From Hofstenia miamia (Eukaryota > Xenacoelomorpha > Acoela): a DNA stretch of 64,000 nt. Within the stretch, counting starts at the first letter, position 1; the number at the start of each line of letters is the position of its first letter. Of the stretch, positions 50,141 to 62,991 are shown one piece after another. The notes under the pieces are model-generated. The model made no database searches. It was not told the origin of the DNA and saw only the letters and a list, made by a program, of their open reading frames with translations. The translations under genes were made by a program, and so were the position numbers. The stretch covers positions 1,029,591-1,093,590 of the forward strand of contig SCFE01000064.1 of the NCBI GenBank assembly GCA_004352715.1. Direction: 5' to 3'.

Positions 50141-52919
50141 TTTTGCACTATTTAGAAAGGATAGAGTTTTGAACAATATGTTAGGAAAATCAAAAGGTGG
50201 AGGTGTATTACTTTTAGTTCCAAAGTCATTCAATCCCAAAATACGCAACGATATTAAAAGTCCTAACACATCAAATTTTGACAGTCTATGGGTTGAAATT
50301 ACTAATCCAATTAAAAATTCTAGATTTCAAAAACAATTATTAAATGTATCATACTGTCCGCATAAGAAATTTGCCAATTTTTTTATTCAACAACTAGAAG
50401 AAGAATTATCACTTGCCTGTTCTGACAATAAAGATTTAGTACTTTTCGGAGATTGGAACCTCAATTATTTAAATGCTAATGATCAGTGTAAAATGGATTT
50501 GTTCTTGAACACATTTAATCTTGAATTGACCAATAAAACATTGCCCACTAGAATCACATCATCGAGTAGGACTCTAATTGACTACATTGCATTAGCTGAA
50601 AACAATAATACACACTTCCAGTACATCTCTTCTGAATGCCCATTCTCGGATCACTGTTTTACATCTATCAAATTTCAAAAGTCTTCTCACTCAACCCCAA
50701 AAATTACCACGAAATGGATTAAAACTCGTGAAAAGTGTATTGAAAATATTAATAATTTTAAATCATCCCTCTCATCAGAAAATTGGTTTCCTGTATATTC
50801 TGCATCAAATATAAATGAAATGCTAAAAAATTTCTCAGACATTTTTGAATTTTACCTCAACAGATTTTGCCCTGAAAGGAAAATAATGGTTAAATCCACA
50901 ACCAAATCCAAAGCAAACAATACTTTTTCTAACAAACCCTGGATATCTGACACTTGTAAAGCTTTAATTCGCGAAAAGAACAAAGCATATAAACATTTTA
51001 TAAATTCTCGAACTAACAAGAACTTTGCTGCCTATAAAAAGGCCAGAAATGCCTCGAATATTGCATCTCGTAGGGCTTTCAATGAATTTATCAAAAATGA
51101 GTATACGCGTCTTCCAAATGAAAAGTCAAAATGGAAACTAATAAAAGAAATCACAAATTATAAGCAATCTAAATCAAACTTAATTGATGTGATTAAAGAT
51201 CAAAATGGAAATAATCTAACCGACAATTTAGAAATTTCTAATGAATTAAACAAGACTTTTGTCAACTTAGGAAATTACAAAGGGCCCCTTATTAAATACA
51301 AAAACCTCTCACACAAAATCTTTACACCTGAATTTAATTTCCGATTCTCAACTACCTATGAAATTATTAAATCGATTCTTAAGCTTAAGTCCAACAAATC
51401 AAGTGGTCCCTCAAATATCCCCTCTTGGGCTCTTAAAATGACTGCAGATATCATTGCAAGTCCTTTAAATTTCATCTTTAATGAATCTATAAAATGCAAT
51501 CACTTCCCAGATTATCTAAAACTTGCTCACATTACTCCTATTTTTAAGAAAAACGATCCTTCAATTGCCACTAATTATCGACCAATTTCAATTACTTCTC
51601 CAATAAGTAAAATATTCGAAAGATTATTGCATAACCAAATAATTGAACATTTTAATAAGTATAATTTATTATCGAACACCCAATTTGGATTTCGCAAAAA
51701 TTTTTCAACAACTGATGCACTATTACATGCTACTGAAAAATGGAGAGCATCCCTCGATTCTAATAAATTTGTAGCTATAGCTTGTTTAGATCTCTCAAAA
51801 GCCTTTGATTCGATTAATCACAACATACTTATTGAAAAACTATCTTACTTAGGATTTTCTTGTAATAGTAAGCAATTGATAACTAGTTACCTTAACCAAA
51901 GATTCCAGAGAGTTAAATTAAACGATATTTTTTCTGATTGGTTACCGGTTTACAATGGGGTGCCTCAAGGAACGATTCTAGGTCCTCTTCTTTTTAGTAT
52001 TTATGTAAATGACATGCAGTCAATAACCAATTGCAATCTAATTCAATATGCCGATGACACCTGCATCTTCAGCGATAATACATCATTGCACTCAGCAGTG
52101 GAATCAATAGAATTCAATTGCAACAAATTGTCAAAATATTTTTCAATGCATAAGTTGCTAATTAATGAAGCTAAGACGGAATTTTGTATTTTGCAGCCCA
52201 ATAAAAATAACTACGATGTTTCCAAAATGACTTTGAAAATTAATACTGTTAATGTACCTATTGTAGACACTTTCAAGTACTTAGGCGTAACCATTGACTC
52301 AAAGTTAAAGTTCAACACTCACATTAACATAACAGTTAGAAAACTAGCTGTAGGTATAAAAAGTATGACAGTAGTAGTTAAGCAGTTACCACCTTGTGCA
52401 ATTATTCAATTCTTCCATGCTTTTATCATGAGCCACCTTAATTATGCAAACATCTTATTTACTGATTTAAGTGATGTGCTTTATAGAAAACTTGACATTC
52501 AATTAAAATGGGCACTGAATATCTCAGCAAAAAATTCATCGAAAACTAAACATTACATTTCTAGGTCAATTCTCTTTCCAAAACAACTCGTCATTTTAAA
52601 TACCTTGCTAACATTTTTCAAACTAGTAAAAAATCTACCGCCTTATAATTCAATTAAATTCCCGGGATTTGCGTATAAACAGAATTCAAGATCTAAAATT
52701 TTTACATGTGTTAAGTATAAGAAAAAAGTTTTGAAGAAATCTTTCATTAATGTCGCAATTCGAACCTGGAATTCGCTACCTAAAGAAATTAAAAGCATTG
52801 AAAAATTGAAACCTTTTAAAAAGCGTTTAAAAATCTTCCTTAAGCAAAAATATATTTTAGGTACATCATGGTTAGGATTTAAATTTTACAACAATGACTA
52901 TACGATAACTCGTCATTAA
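50141..52919 (+). CDS. LINE ORF2: endonuclease and reverse transcriptase (5' end in gap)
   Basis: The frame is open from the end of the Ns, so the true start lies in the gap. The C-terminal half of an APE-type endonuclease is visible: GGGVLLLVPK, FGDWNLNYL, LIDYIAL and the SDH motif. A ~200-residue linker with KPWISDTCKALIREKNKAYK follows. RT motifs are SSGPSNIPSWALK, NYRPISITSP, FGFRKNFSTTDAL, ACLDLSKAFDSINH (motif A), NGVPQGTILGPLLFSIYVND (B) and QYADDTCIF (C; YADD at 52047-52058). The C-terminus has TWNSLPKEI. No stop in 926 codons, so RT may be functional. It copies its own RNA at a nicked target (target-primed reverse transcription). Confidence 0.93.
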
Positions 52920-53219
52920 AATAGCAATATAAAGTAATTCATCCATAGCCTGTAAGAATTGTTACTTTTTGTAATGTATGTTGATTTGTAGATTGGTTAC
53001 TTTTTTGTAATTTATGACACTATTCAGATAAATTATCAGTTATTGAATTGTAAACATTTATCTGAATATAGAATCTCTTATCTTATCTTATCTTAACAGA
53101 TATGACACATAAAACCCCATTTATTGTACTTTTAGTTAAAAATGTATCTGTTTCTGTTTTTGAAAATAGGTGTTTAATATTTCCAATTCAAGTTGTTCTC
53201 TACTAATAAATCACCCTGT

Positions 53220-54180
53220 ATTTGTGTTATGACTTAATGCTGTAATAATTTCATTTTCGATTTGTGCAAAGAATTGTGGGGATATCACAAAATAACGTAA
53301 TCGCTGATTCACAGATATTGACCTAGCGCTGACGAAATTACTGACTCATTCTTAATGTTTACAGGGATCAATTTTACAATAATTCATGTACTTGCTATAG
53401 TGACTTAACTATTTATGTGTGGTCAGTTTCGTTTACCGTGTTTGCACATATTTTTCTTGATATACGTGACATTGTTAGATGGATTTTTACATCTCGCTTT
53501 GTGATAATATGTTGTTGACTAATGATATCCATAAAAATTCCATACGTTTCTATTGCTTAGCTAGCCTATGTACAAAATTGTTATTTTCTATACATTACAT
53601 GCAAAGAGCTACATCTCGTTTTTCAAATACACTGCTATTTCTTTGTAAAAAATTCCATACGTTTCTAATGATTAATATCTGCAATTGTTGTAATTAATTC
53701 GTTTTCAGCAATGTTTCCTATCCATAAAAATTTCCATGCATTTAATTCATTTTTCATGGAACTATACATTACATGGAAAGCATTATATTTTCGTTTTTCA
53801 AATACATTGGTGTTTCAATGTAAAAATTCCATACGTTTAATTCATTTTTCACTAATATCCAATATATAAGACAGAAAAATATTTGCCATACTTAAACATT
53901 ACAGGCGTATGACTTACATGATAAAAACAATTTCACTTTCCAAAAAAACTTTAATGCCATTCTATTAGTAAGATTTATACGTTACATGCTACTTCAGAAT
54001 ATTATTATGCAGTGGCGGCTCGTGCTTTCAATAGCTAGGCAAGCAAATATTTTTAAGCAACCAAACTAGTATAAATAATGAACTATGAAAAATATATTTA
54101 TATGTGAAATACCTGAGGGCGATTTTTTCAAAAAGATATTTGCAATATTATTATTATAAAAATAAGATTAGTCCTGCAGT
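53220..54180. other. no recognised gene
   Basis: AT-rich, with a local family of degenerate repeats built on ccatacgttt and catttttcaa (53540-53850). A single hAT-like end cagtggcggctcgtgctttc is at 54012 with no partner. Confidence 0.4.
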
Positions 54181-54182
54181 TC

Positions 54183-56694
54183 ATTTAGTAAAACATTTTC
54201 AAGAAAAATTGCTCTTCTAATCAGTTATCTTGAATTTGNGCATATTTCAAGATCTAAGTTAGCAATTTCAGCAAAAAATTTTTGTGACAGATTTCCCCTT
54301 CGAAAACTGTCAAAAATAGCGTTTTCCATATTTATTATCAATTACTTACTATAGGAGTACTCAGGGTAGTATGCATTGTAGTAGTTGTAGAGTCTTTCAA
54401 TTTTTATAACTAATAGGCATTGGTGGAATGTGGAATCCATTGCTGTAGGTGATTGGTTGACAGAGAAGAAAATTCATCTGTAAGCATTGCAAATTTTGTC
54501 TCACTGGTAGCTCCCNATTTAGTAAAACATTTTCAAGAAAAATTGCTCTTCTAATCAGTTATCTTGAATTTGTTTAAATTTGCTTTAAACAGAAAATAAT
54601 CATTTTAGCTAAGGCAGTCAATGAATCATGCATTTCAAAATATTGAATACGAATTTTATCGATTTACAATTGGAGCCATGCCAATAATAGCAAACTTGAG
54701 ATTCATTACAAAGTTTTTCAAGATTGCGAAAATTAGAGTAGAAATTTAGAGCAGAAAATGGCAGTTGAGGGCAATCACATTTAAATTGCTCAAAGTTTTT
54801 AAAATTTAATAATTCTATAAAACGGCATTTGCACATGGATGTGAAACTGGCCTCTATTTGAGTGCATATGCACATGACGCCAATTTATATCAAAATATGT
54901 CTTTCTTAAATTATCCAAGTTTCATTTGATTTTTGAAAAAATTGATTGCACATTAGTAGAAAAAACTAGTATTGCATTAATAATTCCTATAAATTTTCAA
55001 CATCTTTTGTTGACTTTGCACATCTTTCAGTTTATTTGGTTGATGACTCTTGCTCACAGTCTTGTTGATATCTTTTCAATTGTATTGTGTAGTTGCCATA
55101 GAAATGAGAATACGTTTTTTCCAGGCAATTCACCACTCTTGTAGTTGACATACTGCACTTGATTCCCTATCACTGGATATGATTTCCAATCGTTAAATTA
55201 GCCACATCTCCATGCCAAGATCGACATCTAAACGGACAAATGCTTGTAAATAGTGTATTATTTACATGTAAATAATATAGGCGCATGGTATTTTAAAGAT
55301 AGATTGCTAAGAATTTTGAGAAAATTGCAAACTAATATTTTGTAAATGTAGGAGCTCTTCAATATCGGCCATATATCAAGTGTTAGGTCAAATATTGCTT
55401 AAAAATACAAATATTAATACATGCCCAATTGAAATATNAGTGGTCCATTAAAACCAGAAGTTGGGAAATATTCCTGTGTACTTCCACCATTAAAATTGAC
55501 CAACACCTTATCATGTTCAAAAATATCCAAGCAAGAATGAGTGAATGTGGTCATGACGGGTATCAAACTAATATCAAGTGTCAATGTGTACAGCTATTTA
55601 TACCAAATTCTTAAAAATGTCAGTTTTCTTTTTGATGGGTTTCTTTTTGACTATGTGTGGACTAGGTTTACATTGCTTTTTTGCACTGGAAACTGTAAAT
55701 TGTTTAATTCCACNATGGATGTGAAACTGGCCTCTATTTGAGTGCATATGCACATGACGCCAATTTATATCAAAATATGTCTTTCTTAAATTATCCAAGT
55801 TTCATTTGATTTTTGAAAAAATTGATTGCACATTAGTAGAAAAAACTAGTATTGCATTAATAATTCCTATAAATTTTCAACATCTTTTGTTGACTTTGCA
55901 CATCTTTCAGTTTATTTGGTTGATGACTCTTGCTCACAGTCTTGTTGATATCTTTTCAATTGTATTGTGTAGTTGCCATAGAAATGAGAATACGTTTTTT
56001 CCAGTCAATTCACCACTCTTGTAGTTGACATACTGCACTTGATTCACTATCACTGGATATGATTTCCAATCGTTAAATTAGCCACATCTCCATGCCAAGA
56101 TCGACTTCTAAACGTACAAATGCTTGTAAATAGTGTATTATTTACATGTAAATAATATAGGCGCATGGTATTTTAAAGATAGATTGCTAAGAATTTTGAG
56201 AAAATTGCAAACTAATATTTTGTAAATGTAGGAGCTCTTCAATATCGGCCATATATCAAGTGTTAGGTCAAATATTGCTTAAAAATACAAATATTAATAC
56301 ATGCCCAATTGAAATATAAGAGTTAGAAACGAGAAATATTACAAACACGTGAAATATTGCAAATTAGTACAAACATTAAATTTGGGGATCAACGGTATAC
56401 CGATGTTTTTATGAGTAGGCATATTTCAAGATCTAAGTTAGCAATTTCAGCAAAAAATTTTTGTGACAGATTTCCCCTTCGAAAACTGTCAAAAATAGCG
56501 TTTTCCATATTTATTATCAATTACTTACTATAGGAGTACTCAGGGTAGTATGCATTGTAGTAGTTGTAGAGTCTTTCAATTTTTATAACTAATAGGCATT
56601 GGTGGAATGTGGAATCCATTGCTGTAGGTGATTGGTTGACAGAGAAGAAAATTCATCTGTAAGCATTGCAAATTTTGTCTCACTGGTAGCTCCC
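54183..56694. other. scrambled contig joins marked by single Ns
   Basis: Single Ns at 54239, 54516, 55438 and 55714 separate blocks that recur: 54183-54238 at 54517-54572, 54240-54515 at 56419-56694, and 54835-55437 at 55715-56317 (about 99 percent identical). The shared ends next to each N indicate overlapping contigs placed side by side. The underlying DNA has no recognised gene; open frames here are duplicated by the artefact. Confidence 0.85.
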
Positions 56695-57399
56695 CACATA
56701 TACTTTTGCACATGGCCAGATACAATATGGACATCTTGGCACACAATGGCAAGTTTACTACTAATGAGTGTAATCAGTAAAGTTCCCAATGGGTTTTCAA
56801 AGTTATTGATATGACTATAATACTTCTCAAATGTTGCTGTTAGGTTGGTATTTTTGGCTGGTGGTGATATTAGCAGTGAGGTTCCATATAAAAACCAATT
56901 TTTAAGTTTAGCAAAGATAGGAATGATAGCTATTTCATGAAACTTGGTTTTTCTGAACTGTTCTCATTTCTGGTTAGAAAGAGGTAAGATTAATCTCGCA
57001 TCTTCTATGATGTATATTGAGAGTAGAATGAGTACTGACATCAGGAGCTCAGGTTTCTTCATAAAGTGTACCATGGAAAATGGTGTGATCTGATACTTCT
57101 AAGGAGTGTTGAATAGTGGTTAGCAATCTTTCTACAGTATAATGATAAATCTGTGAAGGAGATGTTATCATGATCACAGGGCAAGAATTATTGATAGGTC
57201 TATCTGCTTTAATTGTTTTCCAAATATTGTTAACATTGTTGACAGTTGATACAGATTGTGAGTATGAAAATGACACATGAATATTTGTAATAGAGTTCAG
57301 AGCACATTTCTCTGCTATGAGCTCTTATGTTTGAGCTTTGAGCAACACATCTAACAGAAAATAATGAAATTTCGTAAGAATTTCAACAAGTGCAAGCAT

Positions 57400-58325
57400 T
57401 TTGAATTTTGTTGAATGTAGCACCTATTGAAATGTAACTAGCATCACAGTCAATGACGGACTACTTGGAGAATTCAGGTGTATTTAAACTTGGTAATTTA
57501 TTTAATTTAGTTTTCAATTTATCAAGTTCAGTTTGGTGGTGCCATGATCATTCAAAAGACACTTTGCTTTTAATAAAATAGACATATGAATAGTCTTATT
57601 GGATATATTAGGTATAAATGTTTGGTAATAGTTAAAGAAACCTAATATTTGCTGTAGATCTATTTTGTTGTTTAGAGGTAAAATTTTTATATTGTAGATT
57701 GGGCATTTTTAACTGATTTTATTGTGCTGAATTTGTCGCCCTAGGAAAATTACAGATGGTTGAAGTAATTTGCATTTTTTATTGTTAATTTTTAATCCAG
57801 ATTGTGTTAATAAATGTATTATCTTATCTAACTTATTAATGTGCTTGTCATTAGTTTTTGAAGCTATTGAAATGTTATTGATGTATACAGTGAAAACCTC
57901 TTCTAAATTGTTATTGGATGTTTGTAGTAATGTTGGAAGTTAGGGCATTGCATAGCCCAAAAACCATATAAAGCCACTTGAAAAGACCCTATAGTGTGAT
58001 AAAAGCTGTTTTTTTCAATACCTGATTTGGGCATTAGAATTTGCCAATAGCCTTTGCACAAGTCAAGTGTACTGAAGAAAGAATTCTAGCAAGAGGTGCA
58101 TATGAGCTTTTGGATGGTTGTATTATACCATTGTTATGTAAATCAATAATAATTTTAGCAAATTCCTGTTTAAGATGTTCTGGTACAGGATAAACTGGTT
58201 GGTGTATTGGATGATAATGAGTGGTCTCAATGCAGTTTTCCTCTCTGATGGATTTGCCAAACCTGATGGTATCAAAACTATGTATGGATGAATGGTTTTT
58301 CCATACCAAATTCAAATGATCAATT
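57400..58325 (-). pseudogene. Ty3-like retrotransposon RT and RNase H relic
   Basis: The minus frame 58315-58034 encodes HPIHQPVYPVPEHLKQEF and NNGIIQPSKSSYAPLA, the start of a Ty3-type reverse transcriptase. A shifted frame continues LDLCKGYWQI, FKWLYMVFGLCNAL (motif B region), INNISIASK (YVDDI-type box, decayed) and KINNKKCKLLQPSVIFLGR. Near 57450, VIDCDASYISIGATF is the RNase H start. Many stops. Continuation to lower coordinates (to about 56.6 kb) is too decayed to name. Confidence 0.75.
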
Positions 58326-58329
58326 TGTT

Positions 58330-59475
58330 CTAGAGTTAGATTAGGATATTTAATATTTTAATATTTAACATTTTATTTTTAAAATCCTGAATATAAAATC
58401 ACTACACAAATAAAGTGCTAAGCACTTATTAAGATTTTTAAAATAGATTTCTATTTCAATGACTAAGCTTGGTTGTTGGATTTGATTGAATTCTTTGGTA
58501 ATTTAAATAGCTTATTTTTCTTTGTTTCAAATACATTTTTACATTTCTTTTAAAGTCTTTAATTAATTTTTCTTGTTGAAACTGAGGTGGTAATTCATTC
58601 CATGAGTCAATATAAAAATTAGTAAATGAGTTCATCATCCTATTTTTCTTAAATTTAAGTTTTCTATAAGAATTTGTTCTTAAATGTATTTTAGTTGGTA
58701 TTTTGTCTCTTGTCTTCAATTTGAAAAATACTTGCAGAGATCTTAGTTTTTGTAAATATTCTAATGAAAATAAATAGTTATTTTCTTTAATTTTAGCATT
58801 ATTTTTTTCTTTCACAGATGATATTGATAGTACAGTTGAAAATTCTTTCTAGTTTGATCTTCATTCATTTATTGAGAGTTGTTAATAAACAGGCTGAATA
58901 TAAATAATGAGGCAATATATACTATTTTATTAGAGTAATTTTCCAATTAATAGGTATGAATCTTTGAATTTTAGATAGTATGCTGATTCTTTGTATCCTT
59001 TTCTGGATTATTTTGTTGACTTCAATTTCAAAAGTTATCTTATTGTCAAAGATTATTCCTAAATATTTAATTTTTGTATCTTTTTGTATGATATTATTGT
59101 TTATTTGTAACATGAATTATTCAGTCTTGTTATAATTATTTAACACTATAAATCTAGTCTTATCAACATTGAATTTAATTTTATTCTTTTCAAATTATAG
59201 TGGCAGTTTGTAGTGAGCTTAATAAATCACAATAGTTGGTTGAATACAGCAGGGTGTCATCAACATATTGGTCACATTTTATGCTTTTGTTAAAATTGAT
59301 GTCATTAACATAAGGATTGAATATTAATGGCCCTAGAACAGAGCCTTCAGGTATTCCTTTATTAATTACTAGTTTACTAGAGATTTCATTTTTACTTTTA
59401 CATATTGTTGTCTATTAGTTAATTAGGAGGTTAATAACTTAGTTGCTTATTCATTAATGTGTGGTTGTATAAATT
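58330..59475 (-). pseudogene. LINE nested in the Ty3-like element
   Basis: Minus strand: GIPEGSVLGPLIFNPYVNDI and DQYVDDTLLYS (RT motifs B and C) near 59350-59240, then KIKYLGIIFDNKITFE (59113-58922) and the C-terminal frame 58815-58456 with SFTNFYIDSWNELPPQF. Its 3' end is an AT-rich tail near 58340. The Ty3-like protease lies on one side and its RT on the other, so the LINE landed between them. Frames are interrupted. Confidence 0.8.
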
Positions 59476-59479
59476 TTTG

Positions 59480-60175
59480 GAATCATAGTGCTGTTGTTTT
59501 TATTATCTGGCATTTCCAATGATAATATAGGTTTTGCTTTGCTTTTTATTACATTAACAATTGCTGATGTGAAAATTTTTATATTAAATGGTGTGATGGT
59601 AACTAACTTACAACTTTTATTCAAAATAGCAGTGATGACTTTATTATCATGGCTTTTTAATATGGAAGCAAGAATTATGACTTCAAAAACTGCTAATTGT
59701 CAATGACAATATCAGAGTGAATTGGGGTTTTTGACTGTAAGGTGATAAAATGCCAACTAAAAGTTCTGATTTTAGTGGTTTTGATAGGATGTACCATAAT
59801 GGATTGATGGTTAACAGCTTGTAAATGTTTGGTAATATTTGTGTTCTTTAGATTGATAGTTTTTTATCCTGGAAATTAATTATGCAACTGTATTTTTCTT
59901 GGACATCCTTGCTGAGGATTAACTTAAAAGAAATTACATGGTTTGTTGTGTCAATGATAAGTGTGTCATGCATAAACTTATTGTTAGAAATTGTGAAATC
60001 TAATGATTTGAGCATTGATGAGACAATGGTTGTGGGATTCAATATCATTTCTTGGGATTATGATTAAATTAGCTCATGTATCTGAAATAATAGAAACAGA
60101 GGTACCAGTGTCTACAGTTGCCTGGACAATGACTCCATTAATATCTATAGGTTTGGTGTTTGTTATTAATGTTGT
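59480..60175 (-). pseudogene. Ty3-like protease relic
   Basis: Minus-strand reading of 60175-60080 gives PIDINGVIVQATVDTGTSVS followed by IISDT, the active-site loop D-T-G of a retropepsin (60115-60101). Downstream coding is decayed to 59480, where the nested LINE begins. Sits between gag and RT as expected for this element type. Confidence 0.7.
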
Positions 60176-60226
60176 TGTTACTAGTATATGATGTGCTTAA
60201 CAGGAGAGTTAGTGCTCTTATTCATT

Positions 60227-61830
60227 TTAATTTTCTTTGTCCTCTGTGTTGGAATCATTGATGTTGCCATCATCTGTGTAATAGCATCCTTGATCAGAAA
60301 TTGAGTGTATTGTTTTAGTGCAGTTGGGACTATTATGCCCCTTTTGCACACTCTTCTTGCAATAAACTTTTTTCAAATTTATTGAATTAGATGATTTATC
60401 AGAATTTGTTTGTTCTTGTTTACTTTTAGAATCAGTATTTGTAGATGAAGGTTTTATAGGAAGTTTGGTTATCTTAGATGTAAAAGAAGAAACAGTATTT
60501 CCAATTTTAATTTGCTTTGATATTTTAGAATAATTATCAATTTGGAGTTTAGCCCTAATGGCTTTCTTGATGAATGTTGGTAGTTTATCTTCAGAACTGC
60601 ATTTTTGTTCAAATTGGTGTTGAATTGATAATGGCATACTGTATGTGATGTGAGTGAACAAATCATGTGAAGAATACTCTGTTGAGGTACTACTGAGCCT
60701 AATGTAGAGTCACTTGGGGCCCCTATTTTAATTATTTATGATTATTTTGGCACTCTAGTTTAGTGATTACTTCATCATGATAAAATGATTGTTTCTACAA
60801 TTTATCAATTTATTATTGTTTAATTCTTTGTATTTTTGAGTGCAGTTTTACAATCATTTTATTTTTGTCCCCTTGATCCAAGTCATATGTGTTATTGCTT
60901 GTTTAATTTGCACTGGAATTTCATGCAATGTTTTGTAAACATGTATCAGGTAATAATTCAATGAAATTGTTATAAATATGTGAGAGAACTGTAGTGATTG
61001 CACAATATAATTTGTCTCACTTCAATCATGTTTGATCTTCTTTGGTTTATTTATATGCTAACCCATTTTAAGTCATTATGTATTTTTGTATAATAAATCT
61101 TGCTTAAGATCCAGTGACAATTTAGGAGACACTGCACTGTGTCTGGGGCAACAACTAGCTCCTTAACAGTTGACAGCCCAAATCATAGTCACTTTAGGTT
61201 ACAGCTATGTATATGTGTAGGGAATAACATCTTTTAATTTGATCATTTCATTTTCATACATGCACTTAATAACAAAATATTGCAGACATAATATGCTGTT
61301 GGCAAATGTGAATGCATGGTAATTACATGCCTTTTGTTTTATTATTTATTTACATGAGCTGTAATAACAGAACTCTGAGCAAAATTGTTTATTTGAGCTA
61401 GAAATTAATACTTGAGACACACAATTAGCACCTTGGTGAGTAAGGATGGCTTTATGGATATGACTTTGGTGTAATGCTGTGTGAATTAGTTGCTGCTGGA
61501 AGTCTATTCTTGGTGGATAGTATGTGGGTCACTCTCTACAATGGTAGCCTCTGCAACCTTTGTTAACCTTTGAGTTTCTCAGTACCACTGGAGTAGCCAG
61601 AGATCACCCATGATTCTACACAAAAGTGTTGCTTGACTTGCAAGATATATTCTTTTATATCATTGTCTTTCTTGTATTTAATGTTATTCAAACATATCTT
61701 ATATTGATTATCTGCAGTGGCTGCATGGAAATGATTGTAAAAGTTTTGGATGAGTAAACTGTAGTCTAACTTAATTGAGGTATCTAGTTTGAAATAGTTG
61801 TTGCAAGCTTTCCTGATGAGAAAGCTGGGA
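60227..61830 (-). pseudogene. Ty3-like gag relic with altered zinc knuckle
   Basis: A decayed N-terminal gag part at 61830-61600 (DTSIKLDYSLLIQNFYNHFH, NDIKEYILQVKQHF) and an open frame at 60661-60227. The latter contains YCKKSVQKGHNSPNC, a CCHC knuckle in which the second Cys is Ser, followed by an Asp-rich end. The stretch 60700-61580 between has no clear coding. Nothing recognisable remains of LTRs. Confidence 0.55.
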
Positions 61831-61859
61831 AATTGAGAAAGTGCATGTTGCTGGCCTGC

Positions 61860-62103
61860 ACATTGTACTAATAATAATAAGAGTCAGAGCAAATTTATTG
61901 TGCATTATATGTATACAATATCTACAAATTAACACATGACAAAAGAAAATAAACACGGACAAATTACTACAAATTAATATGTACAATATATAATAATATA
62001 GTCAATGTTTGAGTGGATGTTTGTGTAGGTGCTCAATGTTGAATGTATGTTTCAAATGCATGAAGTGTATTACCGTCCCCTAATGTATACTGTTTTATTA
62101 TTT

Positions 62104-62138
<35 letters not shown>
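61860..62138. repeat. AT-rich tail region with (AAT)n
   Basis: A short (taa)n at 61868-61881 and a longer (aat)n at 62106-62138 that runs into Ns. An (ATA/AAT)n repeat is also the tail of the LINE at 62992-63480, so this may be the tail of a second copy, in which case the gap spans one element. Confidence 0.5.
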
Positions 62139-62991
62139 NNNNNNNNNNNNNNNNNNNNNNNNNNNNNNNNNNNNNNNNNNNNNNNNNNNNNNNNNNNNNN
62201 NNNNNNNNNNNNNNNNNNNNNNNNNNNNNNNNNNNNNNNNNNNNNNNNNNNNNNNNNNNNNNNNNNNNNNNNNNNNNNNNNNNNNNNNNNNNNNNNNNNN
62301 NNNNNNNNNNNNNNNNNNNNNNNNNNNNNNNNNNNNNNNNNNNNNNNNNNNNNNNNNNNNNNNNNNNNNNNNNNNNNNNNNNNNNNNNNNNNNNNNNNNN
62401 NNNNNNNNNNNNNNNNNNNNNNNNNNNNNNNNNNNNNNNNNNNNNNNNNNNNNNNNNNNNNNNNNNNNNNNNNNNNNNNNNNNNNNNNNNNNNNNNNNNN
62501 NNNNNNNNNNNNNNNNNNNNNNNNNNNNNNNNNNNNNNNNNNNNNNNNNNNNNNNNNNNNNNNNNNNNNNNNNNNNNNNNNNNNNNNNNNNNNNNNNNNN
62601 NNNNNNNNNNNNNNNNNNNNNNNNNNNNNNNNNNNNNNNNNNNNNNNNNNNNNNNNNNNNNNNNNNNNNNNNNNNNNNNNNNNNNNNNNNNNNNNNNNNN
62701 NNNNNNNNNNNNNNNNNNNNNNNNNNNNNNNNNNNNNNNNNNNNNNNNNNNNNNNNNNNNNNNNNNNNNNNNNNNNNNNNNNNNNNNNNNNNNNNNNNNN
62801 NNNNNNNNNNNNNNNNNNNNNNNNNNNNNNNNNNNNNNNNNNNNNNNNNNNNNNNNNNNNNNNNNNNNNNNNNNNNNNNNNNNNNNNNNNNNNNNNNNNN
62901 NNNNNNNNNNNNNNNNNNNNNNNNNNNNNNNNNNNNNNNNNNNNNNNNNNNNNNNNNNNNNNNNNNNNNNNNNNNNNNNNNNNNNNNNNNN
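62139..62991. other. assembly gap, 853 Ns
   Basis: Unknown sequence between an (aat)n repeat and the 3' part of a LINE. It very likely holds the upstream part of that LINE. Confidence 0.95.

Larger units (their letters stand above)
48536..53098 (+). mobile_element. nearly complete CR1-type LINE (family A)
   Basis: ORF1 with esterase domain, ORF2 with endonuclease and RT, and a 3' (cttat)n tail at 53076-53096. The middle (49209-50140) is Ns. A 22-bp duplication (ggccgcgatgtcctct twice) lies at the 5' end just before the ORF1 start, possibly part of its promoter or an insertion scar. No stop or frameshift is seen in either ORF outside the gap, making this the youngest LINE in the window. Confidence 0.9.
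47545..53218 (+). mobile_element. mariner-like transposon interrupted by a LINE
   Basis: Left end tacagggtaatttttaag and right end (reverse complement) tacagggtgatttattag form short inverted repeats next to TA at 47543 and 53219. The left portion (to about 48535) carries a broken transposase, then the LINE follows, and 53100-53218 is the remaining right end. The host element was therefore present before the LINE. Confidence 0.75.

Noticed and set aside
54012-54060. hAT element starting cagtggcggctcgtg
   Set aside because: Only one end was found; no matching inverted end or target duplication nearby.
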